Positions 1 through 8,268 of a DNA stretch of 64,000 bases are shown here, one piece after another. A model generated the notes under the pieces. The model ran no database searches. It was not told the origin of the DNA and saw nothing but the letters and a program-made list of their open reading frames with translations. The position numbers and the translations under genes are program-made. This DNA is from Puia sp. GTDB lineage: Bacteria > Bacteroidota > Bacteroidia > Chitinophagales > Chitinophagaceae. Position 1 is the stretch's first letter; each line of letters opens with the position of its first letter. The stretch spans positions 372,001 through 436,000 of the forward strand of contig JARLGZ010000269.1 of assembly GCA_031292515.1 (NCBI GenBank), in the 5' to 3' direction.

Positions 1-1198
1 CCATCCCGACCTCTATGGCCACCGTAAGGTCGATAAATACCGTCAGCAGGAAGGTCGTCAGCAGGATGGCCGTGTCGCTTCCCGGCCCCTTCAGTATGGA
101 TTGGAAATGCCTCCACTCGCTCATATTATAAGCGACTACCGCCAGGATACCCGCCAGCGTCGCCATCGGAATCAGCGCGGCCCATTTGCCAAAAAACAGC
201 AATATCAACAGGAGTGTGACCGCATGAATCATCCCGGCCACAGGCGTGCGGCCTCCGTTCTTCACATTGGTGGCGGTGCGGGCGATGGCCCCCGTGGCCG
301 GGATGCCACCGAAGACCGAAGAAAACAGGTTGGCCACCCCCTGCGCGACCAGCTCCATATTTGACTTGTGATTGCCACCGATCATTCCATCCGAAACGAC
401 GGCGGATAACAGGGATTCGATTCCGCCGAGCAGCGCAATGGTGAAAGCGGGCCGGATTAAATTTCGCAGGGTTGCGGCATCTAAATGGGGAATGACGGGT
501 TTGGGCAACGAAGAGGAGATCGCACCGAACCTGCTGCCGATGGTCTCGACGGGCAAATGCAATAGCTGCATGGCGGCGGTGGTGGCGATGATCGCTATCA
601 GCGAGCCGGGTATCTTGCGCGTGACTTTCGGCCATAGAAGAACGATGGCGACGGTAGCGCTGCCGATGAGGACCGTATAGAGGTTTAAGGTGTGGAAATA
701 TTGGATATAGACCCTCCATTTGGCGAGGAAATCCGCCGGGACGACCCCTGTTTTCAATCCCAGGAAGTCCTTCACCTGGGAAGACAGGATGATCAGCGCA
801 ATCCCGCTGGTGAACCCGATGATCAAAGGGTGCGGGATGAATTTTATTACCGAACCCAGCCGGGCAAAGCCCATGATGATCAGTATAATGCCCGCCATAA
901 ACGTGGCGATGACCAGGCCGTCTATGCCGTGCGCCTGCACGATGCCGTAGACGATTACGATAAAAGCCCCGGTAGGCCCCCCGATCTGCACCCGGCTACC
1001 GCCCAGCAGCGAGATGATAAAACCCGCAATGATAGCCGTATAAAGACCCTTTTCCGGCGACACGCCCGATGCAATGGCAAAGGCGATGGCCAGCGGCAGG
1101 GCGACAAGACCCACGATCAGCCCGGCCATCAGGTCCTTCAGGAACTGCTGCCGGGTATAGCCCCGTAAAGTATCAAGTATTTTGGGTCTGAACATCAT
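1..1198 (-). CDS. SulP family anion permease (3' part outside window)
   Basis: Inner-membrane SulP/SLC26-type transporter for sulfate, bicarbonate or a similar anion. The frame opens at ATG ATG (1198/1195) and stays open to the left edge, so the C-terminal part, where a STAS domain would be expected, is not visible. The N-terminus reads [14 protein letters not shown], followed by the family hallmark around residues 20-60 ([20 protein letters not shown], then [14 protein letters not shown]). [14 protein letters not shown] and [15 protein letters not shown] follow, as expected for the SulP core. Several hydrophobic helices are evident. The substrate cannot be told from sequence. The gene lies 30 bp downstream of the DUF983 gene on the same strand and may be cotranscribed with it. 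Confidence 0.9.
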   Translation of the reverse strand, partial: MMFRPKILDTLRGYTRQQFLKDLMAGLIVGLVALPLAIAFAIASGVSPEKGLYTAIIAGFIISLLGGSRVQIGGPTGAFIVIVYGIVQAHGIDGLVIATFMAGIILIIMGFARLGSVIKFIPHPLIIGFTSGIALIILSSQVKDFLGLKTGVVPADFLAKWRVYIQYFHTLNLYTVLIGSATVAIVLLWPKVTRKIPGSLIAIIATTAAMQLLHLPVETIGSRFGAISSSLPKPVIPHLDAATLRNLIRPAFTIALLGGIESLLSAVVSDGMIGGNHKSNMELVAQGVANLFSSVFGGIPATGAIARTATNVKNGGRTPVAGMIHAVTLLLILLFFGKWAALIPMATLAGILAVVAYNMSEWRHFQSILKGPGSDTAILLTTFLLTVFIDLTVAIEVGM

Positions 1199-1227
1199 AT
1201 AGCCTGGGTCCGGACATCGTATCCGGG

Positions 1228-1692
1228 TTAACGGACTGCGGCGACTTCATCGTCCTGCCGCCAGTCCTTATTATATTTTACAAAGAAGGACAGCCATACC
1301 GCTCTTGACAACCGTATAAAATAGGGCTGCAGAACGAGCATCAAAACTCCGTTGACGCCCAGCCACCAAAAGACCCGGTTGTCATGGGTGGACAATCCAA
1401 GCACCACCCACCAGGCGACAAGGGTGGAAACGGAAAAAGCAATCGTCAGCGAATAGCTTACATAGGCCGTGCCATAGTAAAACCCCGGTTCTATTTCCGT
1501 ATCCTGTCCGCAAACCGGGCAGGTCCCGTACATATTAAACAGCGCCTTCAGGTGATAGGGGTTTTTATCCTTGAATAGATCCCCCTCCCTGCAACGTGGG
1601 CACTTTTGACGCAGCACGGCCCCCAGATAACCAGGCTCTTTTCTTTTTTTCCGGCTATCTGTTTTGATTTCATTTTCCGGAGCTTTACTCAT
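1228..1692 (-). CDS. DUF983 family membrane protein
   Basis: 154-residue protein of the DUF983 family, function unknown. A cytoplasmic N-terminal part carries two CPxC pairs (C31-P-R-C34 and C58-P-V-C61) that look like a small zinc ribbon. Two hydrophobic helices follow (about 76-100 and 108-127). Length and arrangement are typical of the family in Bacteroidota and alphaproteobacteria, where members often sit near cytochrome oxidase genes. The SulP gene follows 30 bp downstream. The 45 bp upstream hold a short direct repeat (see repeat at 1710). Confidence 0.85.
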   Translation of the reverse strand: MSKAPENEIKTDSRKKRKEPGYLGAVLRQKCPRCREGDLFKDKNPYHLKALFNMYGTCPVCGQDTEIEPGFYYGTAYVSYSLTIAFSVSTLVAWWVVLGLSTHDNRVFWWLGVNGVLMLVLQPYFIRLSRAVWLSFFVKYNKDWRQDDEVAAVR

Positions 1693-1709
1693 AATGGTTT
1701 AGATGATAT

Positions 1710-1742
1710 TTTTAGGATACATTATGTTTTAGGATGCATTAT
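1710..1742. repeat. 16-bp direct repeat, period 17
   Basis: TTTTAGGATACATTAT (1710-1725) and TTTTAGGATGCATTAT (1727-1742), one difference, between the methyltransferase and DUF983 genes. Confidence 0.85.
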
Positions 1743-2335
1743 ATTTTTACCCAGCATTTTAAGAGATCGTTCATATCCGAATAAACGACCTGGAAATCGG
1801 GCGGTACTTCACTTTCCAGGCTGCACAACGTGCAAAGCCGCGTGCCTTTCGGTTTTTGCTGCAGTTGTCTGAACAAATAGCGGTTGTAGTAATTGTAAAG
1901 TTCTCCCGAATAATCGATACTGTCATCGATCTTGTCGGTGCCATCCAGGTTCTCGTAAAAAGCATTGTAGAAATAGAAATGATCGTATTTTTTTAAATCG
2001 AGCTGGGTGAAATTTCCATGTATAAAGAAGACGTTTTCCAGCTGCAGTTTGCTTTTGGCAGCTTCCGCATAATCAATCAGGCTTTTTCGCTGCTCCACGC
2101 CATAGTAAACCGCATGAGGAGTAAGATAGGCGGCGGCCAGGCAGAACTTACCTACCCCGCTGCCGATATCCAGGATGCTCACCGCCTCGTCGCCGGCGAG
2201 GAAACGGGCGGCTTTCATCGCGATAGGCAAGGGAGTCCAGTGATGCCTCGAAAGCGCCTGGATGGACAGGGGATAGAGCGCATTGAATTCCTTGTCGGAA
2301 TAGAACCATTTCTCAGCGGACGTTTTTTGAAGCAT
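1739..2335 (-). CDS. SAM-dependent methyltransferase, class I fold
   Basis: 198-residue protein when started at the second ATG (MLQKTSAEKW). That start is preferred because a perfect -7 element (TAATTTTG, 2363-2356) lies just upstream, so the longer frame from 2356 would begin before the transcript. Motif I of Rossmann methyltransferases is clear (ILDIGSGVGKF, about residues 54-64), followed by an acidic turn after YYGVEQRK. The substrate is not evident. The C-terminal part, with YNYYNRYLFRQLQQ and a CTLCSLE segment, is unlike rRNA or small-molecule families I can name. The promoter shares an operator with the Crp-type gene diverging at 2450. Confidence 0.75.
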   Translation of the reverse strand: MLQKTSAEKWFYSDKEFNALYPLSIQALSRHHWTPLPIAMKAARFLAGDEAVSILDIGSGVGKFCLAAAYLTPHAVYYGVEQRKSLIDYAEAAKSKLQLENVFFIHGNFTQLDLKKYDHFYFYNAFYENLDGTDKIDDSIDYSGELYNYYNRYLFRQLQQKPKGTRLCTLCSLESEVPPDFQVVYSDMNDLLKCWVKI

Positions 2336-2355
2336 AGTATACGGCGTTCGAAACA

Positions 2356-2420
2356 CAAAATTAGAAAGGACCGGGTAGTCCCGCGGTAAACCTTGTCACC
2401 CGAAAAAGTGATTTATATCA
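2356..2420 (-). promoter_or_regulatory. Operator plus -7 element, methyltransferase gene
   Basis: Palindrome TGATTTATATCA (2409-2420) and perfect -7 box TAATTTTG (2363-2356 on the minus strand). The centre-to-box distance is 51.5 bp. It drives the gene starting at 2335. Confidence 0.65.
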
Positions 2421-2440
2421 GTTTTTATACAATAGATTTG
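2409..2440 (+). promoter_or_regulatory. Operator near the Crp-type gene, possible autoregulation
   Basis: The same palindrome lies only 18.5 bp upstream of a TAGATTTG box (2433-2440) that almost abuts the ATG at 2450. At that spacing a bound Crp-type protein would cover the -33 region, so repression is more likely than activation. The near-leaderless layout makes the box itself uncertain. Confidence 0.4.
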
Positions 2441-2449
2441 TAGTATAGT

Positions 2450-3157
2450 ATGAGTATAAAAGGCATTTTTCCGATCGATAAGTGGGATTTTGAGAGTGAA
2501 TCGATCCTTGCCGATCTGCCTTCGGGTGATCTGGAATTGCTGATGATCCGTAAATCGGAACACGTGTATAAGAAGGGCGAGGTCATCTTCCGGGAAGGAG
2601 CATACCCGGCCGGCATCTATTATATCGCGAACGGAAAGGCGAAGAAATATAAAGTGGACGGGGAAGGCAGGGAACAGATCATTTATGTCGCCAACACAGG
2701 CGAGTTATTGGGGTATCATGCCATCCTTTCCGGCGACAATTACCCGGATTCCGCTGCCGTATTGGAAGAAAGTATCATTACATTCATACCGAGGGAAGAC
2801 TTCCTGGAAGCCATCAGGCAGTCCGACGTATTGAACCGGAGACTGCTCAGGACTTTGAGCCATGAGTTTGCCGTACTGGCCAACAGCCTCACCATGTTCG
2901 CGCAAAAATCCGTCAGGGAGAGACTGGCTCTCCAACTGATCGTGATCCGTGAAAAATACAAAGTCGATTTTAAACCCGGCATGCCCGTTGAGATAAATAT
3001 GGGTCGCGACGACCTGGCAAGCCTGGTCGGTACCGCCCGGGAAAACGTCGTTCGTATGCTTTCCGAGTTCAGGGAAGAGGGCATCGTGGAGACCCGGGGC
3101 AGAAAAATTATCGTACTCGACGTAAAAAAACTGGTTAAGATCGCCAATTACAGATAA
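2450..3157 (+). CDS. Crp/Fnr family transcriptional regulator
   Basis: 235-residue regulator with an N-terminal cyclic-nucleotide-binding-type beta roll (about residues 20-120), a dimerisation helix (about 125-155) and a C-terminal winged helix (about 180-230). The recognition helix reads GTARENVVRML (194-204), with the CRP-like R-E-x-x-x-R pattern (R197, E198, R202). The protein has no cysteine at all, so it cannot carry an FNR-type Fe-S cluster. The effector is unknown, and the RxS cAMP signature is not obvious in the beta roll. A matching operator (2409-2420) overlaps its own promoter region, which suggests autoregulation. It is a candidate reader of the palindromes found throughout the window. 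Confidence 0.92.
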   Translation: MSIKGIFPIDKWDFESESILADLPSGDLELLMIRKSEHVYKKGEVIFREGAYPAGIYYIANGKAKKYKVDGEGREQIIYVANTGELLGYHAILSGDNYPDSAAVLEESIITFIPREDFLEAIRQSDVLNRRLLRTLSHEFAVLANSLTMFAQKSVRERLALQLIVIREKYKVDFKPGMPVEINMGRDDLASLVGTARENVVRMLSEFREEGIVETRGRKIIVLDVKKLVKIANYR

Positions 3158-3218
3158 TCCCGGTTTTGCCTGGCGGCTTCTCCTGTCTCCGGTTGGTCAA
3201 TTGCCGTATATTGCAGGC

Positions 3219-4820
3219 ATGGAAAACATTGGACTGATCGTCATGCTCCTATTCGGCATCACCTTCCTGGGAGTGCTGAGCAACAAATACAAATTTCCAT
3301 TTCCGATCGCCCTGGTAGTCTCGGGTGTAGTGATCAGCCTGGTCCCGGGCCTGCCGGTCATCACCCTCCAACCCGATATCGTTTTCCTCTTATTCCTGCC
3401 TCCCTTGTTATATGGCGCTGCCTGGTACACCAGCTGGCATGAATTCAGGGCCAATATCCGCCCCATATCCCTGGCGGCGGTGGGTCTCGTGTTCTTCACG
3501 ACCACCCTGGTGGCAGTCGCCGCACACGCGCTCATACCCGGCATGAGCTGGCCGCTCGGTTTCCTGCTCGGAGCCATCATCTCGCCCCCGGACGCCGTAG
3601 CTGCCACGACGGTGACACGAGGTCTCGGGCTGAACCCCCAGCTGATCGCCATCCTGGAAGGGGAGAGCCTCGTAAACGACGCCAGCGGCCTGATCGCATA
3701 TAAATATGCAACGGTAGCCGTACTGGCGGGGAATTTTGTCTTCTGGCAGGCCGGCCTCAACTTCTTGCTCGTGGTGACCGGCGGCGTGGCGATCGGGCTG
3801 GCGATCGGCGCCATCATGTATTTCGTCCACAAGAGATTCATCTGCGACCCGATCATCGAAGTCACCCTTACGCTGTTGACGCCCTTCGCCGCCTATCTGC
3901 TGGCCGAACATTTTCACGGCTCGGGCGTCCTGGCCGTCGTCAGCTCCGGCCTGTTCCTTTCGTTCAACTCGGCGACCATCCTCACGCACCAGAGCCGCAT
4001 CATGTCCTATGCCGTGTGGGATGTCGTCGTCTATGTCCTGAACAGCCTGATCTTTATACTCATCGGTTTGCAACTGAGGAGCATCATGGAAGGTATAAAA
4101 GACTATTCGAAATCCGAGCTCATCTTCTATGGCGCCGTGATCAGCGCGGTCGTGATCGTCGTCCGGTTCGTATGGGTATTGCCGGCAGCCCTCCTGCCGC
4201 GTCTCTTTAGCCGGCGTATCCGGCAGACCGGTTCCATCGACCTGCGCAATAGCGTTGTGTTCGGATGGGCCGGCATGCGCGGCGTCGTGTCCATGGCGGC
4301 GGCCTTGTCATTGCCGCTGCTGATGCCCGATGGCAATCCCTTCCCGCACCGCAATCTCATCATCTACCTCACGTTTTGCGTCATCCTCTCCACGCTTGTA
4401 CTGCTGGGCCTCACCCTGCCCTGGGTCGTCCGCACCCTGCGAATCCCGGCCTATTCCATCGCCGCGGAAGAATATGACGCGCGTATAAAGGTCGTCAGCG
4501 ATACAATCGGTTATATCGAAGAGAATATGTCGCAGATCAACGGAGAACTGCTGAACAATATCAAGAGCAAATACGAAATAAAATACGAACGGCTGCAGAA
4601 GACCGACCTCCCCGCCGGCTATTTCGGTCAGACAGAAAATCAGCCCGTCAACATCTTCAACGAATTCTCGCAGCTCCAGCTCGACATGATCGGCGTCGAA
4701 AGACAGACCCTCACCCGGTTGCACCGGGAAGGTGGCGCCAGCGACGAAGTGCTTCGCAAGATCGAGCGTGAACTCGACCTGGAAGAGACCCGGCTCCGGA
4801 TGGAGATCTACAACGGCTAA
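3219..4820 (+). CDS. Na+/H+ antiporter, CPA1/NhaP family
   Basis: 533-residue monovalent cation/proton antiporter of the inner membrane. ATG 3219 is preferred over an in-frame TTG at 3201 because the hydrophobic first helix begins directly after it. About 12 helices fill residues 1-400. The ion-binding signatures are visible: SPPDAVAAT around D125, ESLVNDASG with N153-D154, and the late CPA1 motif GWAGMRGVVSMAAALSLP. The C-terminal 110 residues are soluble, helical and charged, as in NhaP/CvrA-type proteins, and probably regulatory. The stop codon lies within an imperfect direct repeat (see 4808-4865). Confidence 0.9.
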   Translation: MENIGLIVMLLFGITFLGVLSNKYKFPFPIALVVSGVVISLVPGLPVITLQPDIVFLLFLPPLLYGAAWYTSWHEFRANIRPISLAAVGLVFFTTTLVAVAAHALIPGMSWPLGFLLGAIISPPDAVAATTVTRGLGLNPQLIAILEGESLVNDASGLIAYKYATVAVLAGNFVFWQAGLNFLLVVTGGVAIGLAIGAIMYFVHKRFICDPIIEVTLTLLTPFAAYLLAEHFHGSGVLAVVSSGLFLSFNSATILTHQSRIMSYAVWDVVVYVLNSLIFILIGLQLRSIMEGIKDYSKSELIFYGAVISAVVIVVRFVWVLPAALLPRLFSRRIRQTGSIDLRNSVVFGWAGMRGVVSMAAALSLPLLMPDGNPFPHRNLIIYLTFCVILSTLVLLGLTLPWVVRTLRIPAYSIAAEEYDARIKVVSDTIGYIEENMSQINGELLNNIKSKYEIKYERLQKTDLPAGYFGQTENQPVNIFNEFSQLQLDMIGVERQTLTRLHREGGASDEVLRKIERELDLEETRLRMEIYNG

Positions 4821-4865
4821 CGAATATCTAAAATCGCTGATGACTGTCTGCAACGGCTGAGGAAT
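4808..4865. repeat. Direct repeat spanning the antiporter stop codon
   Basis: CTACAACGGCTAACGAAT (4808-4825, containing the TAA stop) and CTGCAACGGCTGAGGAAT (4848-4865), three differences, 40 bp apart. Confidence 0.75.
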
Positions 4866-4932
4866 CACTGAGCTGTCCTCCGGACAAAATCTTCATGACC
4901 ACGACCGGTCTCCTTTAAATCATTTTTTATGT

Positions 4933-4975
4933 TGACGCAGGTCATCTTCTGCCCGTCATCGGAGGCCTAGTTTTA
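4933..4975 (+). promoter_or_regulatory. Operator plus -7 element, YceI operon
   Basis: Perfect inverted repeat TGACGCAGGTCA (4933-4944), with TAGTTTTA (4968-4975) exactly 29.5 bp from its centre. The start codon follows at 4991. Confidence 0.72.
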
Positions 4976-4990
4976 CAAAAATATTTCAAA

Positions 4991-5590
4991 ATGAACAGGC
5001 AAAACTTCCCAATGGCGTTTAAACTCCTTCTCCTTGTAGCTGCTCTTCAGGCTCCGGCCATCTTCTCCGCTGCACAGACCCGTTTCTCGACAAGCTCCGT
5101 AAGCCTGCTGATCAGCGGGACCTCCACGCTGCACGACTGGACCATGAAGTCTGCGAAGGCCGATGGTACGGTGCTGTTCGACCTCGGTCCCGATGGGCAG
5201 ATCACCGGCATCCGGTCCCTGGTCTTCTCCACGCCTGCGAACGCGCTGAAGAGCGAGCATACCGGGATGGACAACAACGCTTATAAAGCATTGAAGAGCG
5301 ATCAGTTTCCTGTCATCAGCTACACAATGACCTCGGCGGCCGTCACCCATGGACCCGATGGCAGCGCGATCATAAAATGCGCAGGGACTCTTAGCCTGGC
5401 GGGCGCCACCAGGCAGGAAGATATCGTGGCGATCTGCAGGACCAACCCGGATAATTCGATCATCGTCACCGGGAGTACGCGGATCAGTATGCAGGACTTC
5501 AGGATCGACCCGCCCACTTTCATGCTGGGTACCATCAAAACCGGCAATGAGATCGTCCTGACCTTTAACATCGTCTTCAGAAAATCCTGA
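4991..5590 (+). CDS. YceI family periplasmic protein
   Basis: 199-residue exported protein with a signal peptide (about residues 1-28, cleavage near SAAQ) and a YceI-like lipocalin domain. Visible features are TLHDWTMKS near the mature N-terminus, the central strand region SLVFSTPANALKSEHTGMDNNAYKALK, and the C-terminal MQDFRIDPPTFMLGTIKTGNEIVLTF. YceI proteins bind isoprenoid-type lipids in the periplasm and are often stress induced. It is first in a three-gene group with a barrel protein and a second YceI-like protein. Its promoter (4933-4975) carries a consensus operator at the 29.5-bp spacing. Confidence 0.9.
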   Translation: MNRQNFPMAFKLLLLVAALQAPAIFSAAQTRFSTSSVSLLISGTSTLHDWTMKSAKADGTVLFDLGPDGQITGIRSLVFSTPANALKSEHTGMDNNAYKALKSDQFPVISYTMTSAAVTHGPDGSAIIKCAGTLSLAGATRQEDIVAICRTNPDNSIIVTGSTRISMQDFRIDPPTFMLGTIKTGNEIVLTFNIVFRKS

Positions 5591-5638
5591 ACCCAGGTTT
5601 AAAAATCCTGAACCCACTTCACAAAAATCCTGAATCCA
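5581..5638. repeat. Three-copy direct repeat spanning the YceI stop codon
   Basis: AAAATCCTGAACCCA at 5581 and 5602, and AAAATCCTGAATCCA at 5624; periods 21 and 22 bp. The first copy contains the TGA stop (5588-5590). Confidence 0.9.
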
Positions 5639-5665
5639 ATTTTTTTTACCCATAACAATTTTTTT

Positions 5666-7003
5666 ATGAGATCGACTATCAAATCTTTCGCTTATCTTTT
5701 GATGGCCACCTTCGCCGGCTTGCTGCCGGCCGGCCTGATCGCCCAGACCCTGCAGGGTCGGATCGCAAACCTCAGGCCCTATGACCAGTCGGGCATCAAC
5801 CAGTTCGAAACTTCAAAAAAAGACAGCATCCCCTTCGACGGCCTCCGGCTGAGGGTCGGCGCCGGGTTCACGCAGGAGTTCCAGGATCTCCGGGAGCAGA
5901 ATAACGGGGGGGAAACTCCCGCGAACCAGCTGTACAAGATCACCCCGGGATTCAACCAGGCCATGGCCAACCTCTACACCGACTTCCAGTTGGCAGATGG
6001 CATTCGCCTGAACCTCACCCTCTATCTGTCGACGCGTCACCACAACGAAACCTGGGTGAAGGGCGGCTACCTGCAATTCGATAAGCTTCCCTTTAAAGGG
6101 GAGTTCTGGGACGACCTGATGAAATATACCACCATCAAGATCGGCCAGATGGAGATCAACTACGGCGATCAGCATTTCCGCAGGTCGGACGGAGGGCATG
6201 CCCTCTACAACCCCTTTATCGAGAACTATATCGTGGATGCCTTCGCCACGGAGATTGGCGGCGAAGTCTATGTGCAGAAGGACGGTTTATTCGGCATGGT
6301 GGGCCTTACCAATGGCATGCTGAAGGCGAGCATCGACTCCCTGACCTACGACGCCCAAAATCAGCCGGTACGGAAATCACCGGCCATATACCTCAAAGGA
6401 GGCATCGACCGGAAGCTGGCAGATAATATCCGCCTTCGTTTCTCAGCCTCTTATTATCATGAAGCCAGTTCTCCCTCCAATGACCTGTATTTCGGAGACC
6501 GGGCCGGATCGAATTATTGGATGGTCATGGAGAAACCCTATACCGTGCCTCCCAGCGGGGAGAGTGCCTATGAAGCGGATGCTTTTTCAGGCCGCCTCAA
6601 TCCCGGCTTCAGCGATAAAGTGGACGCCCTCATGTTGAACGGCTTTGCAAAGCTCGGCGGTTTGGAATTCTTCGGAACTTTCGAACACGCACAGGGACGG
6701 ACCAGCACGGAGACTTCCTCCCGCCGGATGAACCAATATGCGGTGGATGGCATTTACCGCTTCGGCCACAAAGAGAACCTCTTCCTGGGGTTGCGTTATA
6801 ACGGAGTGTCGGCCGAACTGAAAGGCATAGCCGCCCCCGTAACCGTCAACCGGCTCGCCGCCGCCGGAGGCTGGTTTCTGACAAAAAATATTTTGCTGAA
6901 GGGCGAATATGCTACGCAGAGCTACCTCGACTTCCCGGCTACCGATTATCGCAGTGGCGGCAAGTTCTATGGCTATGTAATAGCAGCCACGATCGGATTC
7001 TGA
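5666..7003 (+). CDS. Predicted outer-membrane beta-barrel protein (porin-like)
   Basis: 445-residue protein with a signal peptide (about 1-26, ending GLIAQ) and a long run of alternating amphipathic strands that ends in phenylalanine (AATIGF), the usual outer-membrane insertion signal. Repeated aromatic girdle residues and strands such as IRLNLTLYLSTRHHN and LRFSASYYHEASS support a barrel of perhaps 16 strands. The family is not recognised beyond general porin likeness, and the substrate is unknown. It lies between two YceI-like genes with short gaps (75 and 38 bp), so the three are probably one operon. Confidence 0.75.
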   Translation: MRSTIKSFAYLLMATFAGLLPAGLIAQTLQGRIANLRPYDQSGINQFETSKKDSIPFDGLRLRVGAGFTQEFQDLREQNNGGETPANQLYKITPGFNQAMANLYTDFQLADGIRLNLTLYLSTRHHNETWVKGGYLQFDKLPFKGEFWDDLMKYTTIKIGQMEINYGDQHFRRSDGGHALYNPFIENYIVDAFATEIGGEVYVQKDGLFGMVGLTNGMLKASIDSLTYDAQNQPVRKSPAIYLKGGIDRKLADNIRLRFSASYYHEASSPSNDLYFGDRAGSNYWMVMEKPYTVPPSGESAYEADAFSGRLNPGFSDKVDALMLNGFAKLGGLEFFGTFEHAQGRTSTETSSRRMNQYAVDGIYRFGHKENLFLGLRYNGVSAELKGIAAPVTVNRLAAAGGWFLTKNILLKGEYATQSYLDFPATDYRSGGKFYGYVIAATIGF

Positions 7004-7041
7004 TAACAAGCGGCTCCGGTAAAATTCCGTACCCGGTAAAA

Positions 7042-7695
7042 ATGATGTCTATGTACCTCTTCAAATCTCTTCCGATCCTGGGCCTGTGCTTTGCCTCCCC
7101 CGGTCTCACAACCCCTGGCTTCAGGACCGCCGGCCCGGCAAAAGGCAGCTTGAATATGCCTGAAAAGAAGGAGGAGATCACCTGGATCGTCCAGAAGAGT
7201 AGCAGCCTCCTCATCGCCGGCCATACCAACCTGAGCCATTTTTCCTGCGGAGTCCCCGGGTATGAGGAGCCCGATACCCTCATCCTGGAAGGCGAAACCC
7301 CCGGCGGCATCACGCTCCGGGGTTCCCTCCGCATCGATATCGGCAGCTTCGACTGCCGCAACCGCCTGATGACCGGGGAACTCAGGAAAGCCCTGAAATA
7401 TGCGCAATACCCTCTCCTGACCATCGCCTTTATCAACCTGGAACAAATGCCTCTCTTCAATGACCGTCTGCAGTCGGTACGGGGTGGGGTAGACGTCGGC
7501 CTCGCGGGCGTATGCAGACAATTTGAAATCGACTACACCTCTCGCAGGATCGATGTCACCACGGTGGAGCTGGAAGGATGCCGCGCTTTCAGCTTCTCCG
7601 ACTTCCGGATTCAGCCCCCCCGCAAGATGGGTGGTCTCATCCGGGTAGACGATTCCCTGCAGGTCCGGTTCACGCTGTTTCTAAAACGGGCATGA
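7042..7695 (+). CDS. YceI-like periplasmic protein
   Basis: 217-residue exported protein. A hydrophobic leader (about 1-20) is followed by a divergent YceI domain: SSSLLIAGHTNLSHFSCGV near the N-terminus, GSLRIDIGSFDCRNRLMTGELRKALKYAQYP in the middle, and the C-terminal signature FSFSDFRIQPPRKMGGLIRVDDSLQVRF, which matches the DFRIDPP...GTI pattern of the paralogue at 4991. Two cysteines in the mature domain may pair. The second in-frame Met (residue 3) is an alternative start. It closes the YceI-barrel-YceI operon. Confidence 0.8.
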   Translation: MMSMYLFKSLPILGLCFASPGLTTPGFRTAGPAKGSLNMPEKKEEITWIVQKSSSLLIAGHTNLSHFSCGVPGYEEPDTLILEGETPGGITLRGSLRIDIGSFDCRNRLMTGELRKALKYAQYPLLTIAFINLEQMPLFNDRLQSVRGGVDVGLAGVCRQFEIDYTSRRIDVTTVELEGCRAFSFSDFRIQPPRKMGGLIRVDDSLQVRFTLFLKRA

Positions 7696-7757
7696 CGAAA
7701 ATCATATCGCGGGCTGGATTTGGATCAGGATTATTTTGAAGCGGTCTAATACTTTTG
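7693..7757 (+). promoter_or_regulatory. Operator plus -7 element, small unknown protein
   Basis: TGACGAAAATCA (7693-7704) overlaps the stop codon of the YceI-like gene. Perfect -7 box TACTTTTG (7750-7757) lies 51.5 bp from its centre. Confidence 0.7.
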
Positions 7758-7774
7758 TGATGGGAGCATATATT

Positions 7775-8140
7775 ATGAATTTTCATGCAAGTCCGTCCCT
7801 CCTAAAAGAGGTACAATTGGCGTTTACCGGCGCCTACCCGTTTCTAAAAATAGAGTTTGCGGGAACAGGGACGCCGGTATCAAACTACCAAAAGGTCGTA
7901 AGCCGGGGGCTGCCGACCGGAGAAGACCTGTCCGCTACTGCAAAGGAACTGCTGGAAAACGAAATCCATCTCTCCGATAGAATGAAAGTGGGTGAACTGC
8001 AGGACCGCCTGCGGGGATTTTTCGGCTTGCGGGTGCAGGTGCTCCGGAAGAGCGGGAACGTCTGGTTGGAGACCAGCAGGACCAGCGACTGGACGCTCAG
8101 ACAGCAAAACGACCACGGGGTGGCACTCTCCTCGATATGA
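7775..8140 (+). CDS. Small conserved-looking protein of unknown function
   Basis: 121 residues from ATG 7775 (MNFHASPSLLKEVQ). An in-frame TTG at 7736 is rejected because a perfect -7 element (TACTTTTG, 7750-7757) lies downstream of it. The protein is soluble, with no signal peptide or membrane segment. It resembles a small mixed alpha/beta domain: a helix with LKEVQLAFTGAYPFLKIEF, a middle helix with LSDRMKVGELQDRLRGFFGL, and a last strand pair RVQVLRKSGNVWLETSRTSDWTL. I do not recognise a family. It has its own promoter with a consensus operator at 51.5 bp spacing. Its stop codon lies inside an 11-bp tandem duplication. Confidence 0.7.
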   Translation: MNFHASPSLLKEVQLAFTGAYPFLKIEFAGTGTPVSNYQKVVSRGLPTGEDLSATAKELLENEIHLSDRMKVGELQDRLRGFFGLRVQVLRKSGNVWLETSRTSDWTLRQQNDHGVALSSI

Positions 8141-8225
8141 CCTCGATATGACCCGCGTCCAAGAATACAGTCGAAGTCGAAGAATGCGGTCGAAGAATAC
8201 AGTCGAAGAATGCAATTGCCGTAGA
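8130..8225. repeat. Nested tandem repeats after the small protein gene
   Basis: CCTCGATATGA occurs twice in tandem (8130-8140 with the TGA stop, and 8141-8151). It is followed by degenerate copies of a GTCGAAGAAT(A/G)C unit to about 8220. There is no other feature in the 128-bp gap. Confidence 0.85.
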
Positions 8226-8268
8226 ATGGTACCGGCGGACCGGCTTCGCCGCCGCCTCTAAGCCGCCT

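Noticed and set aside
1209-1225. Inverted repeat CCGGA-N7-TCCGG between SulP and DUF983 genes as an operator
   Set aside because: Arms are short, do not match the window palindrome, and no -7 box sits at a suitable distance.
8130-8225. Possible small CRISPR-like array
   Set aside because: Units are 10-15 bp, degenerate and without unique spacers, and there are no cas genes in the window.
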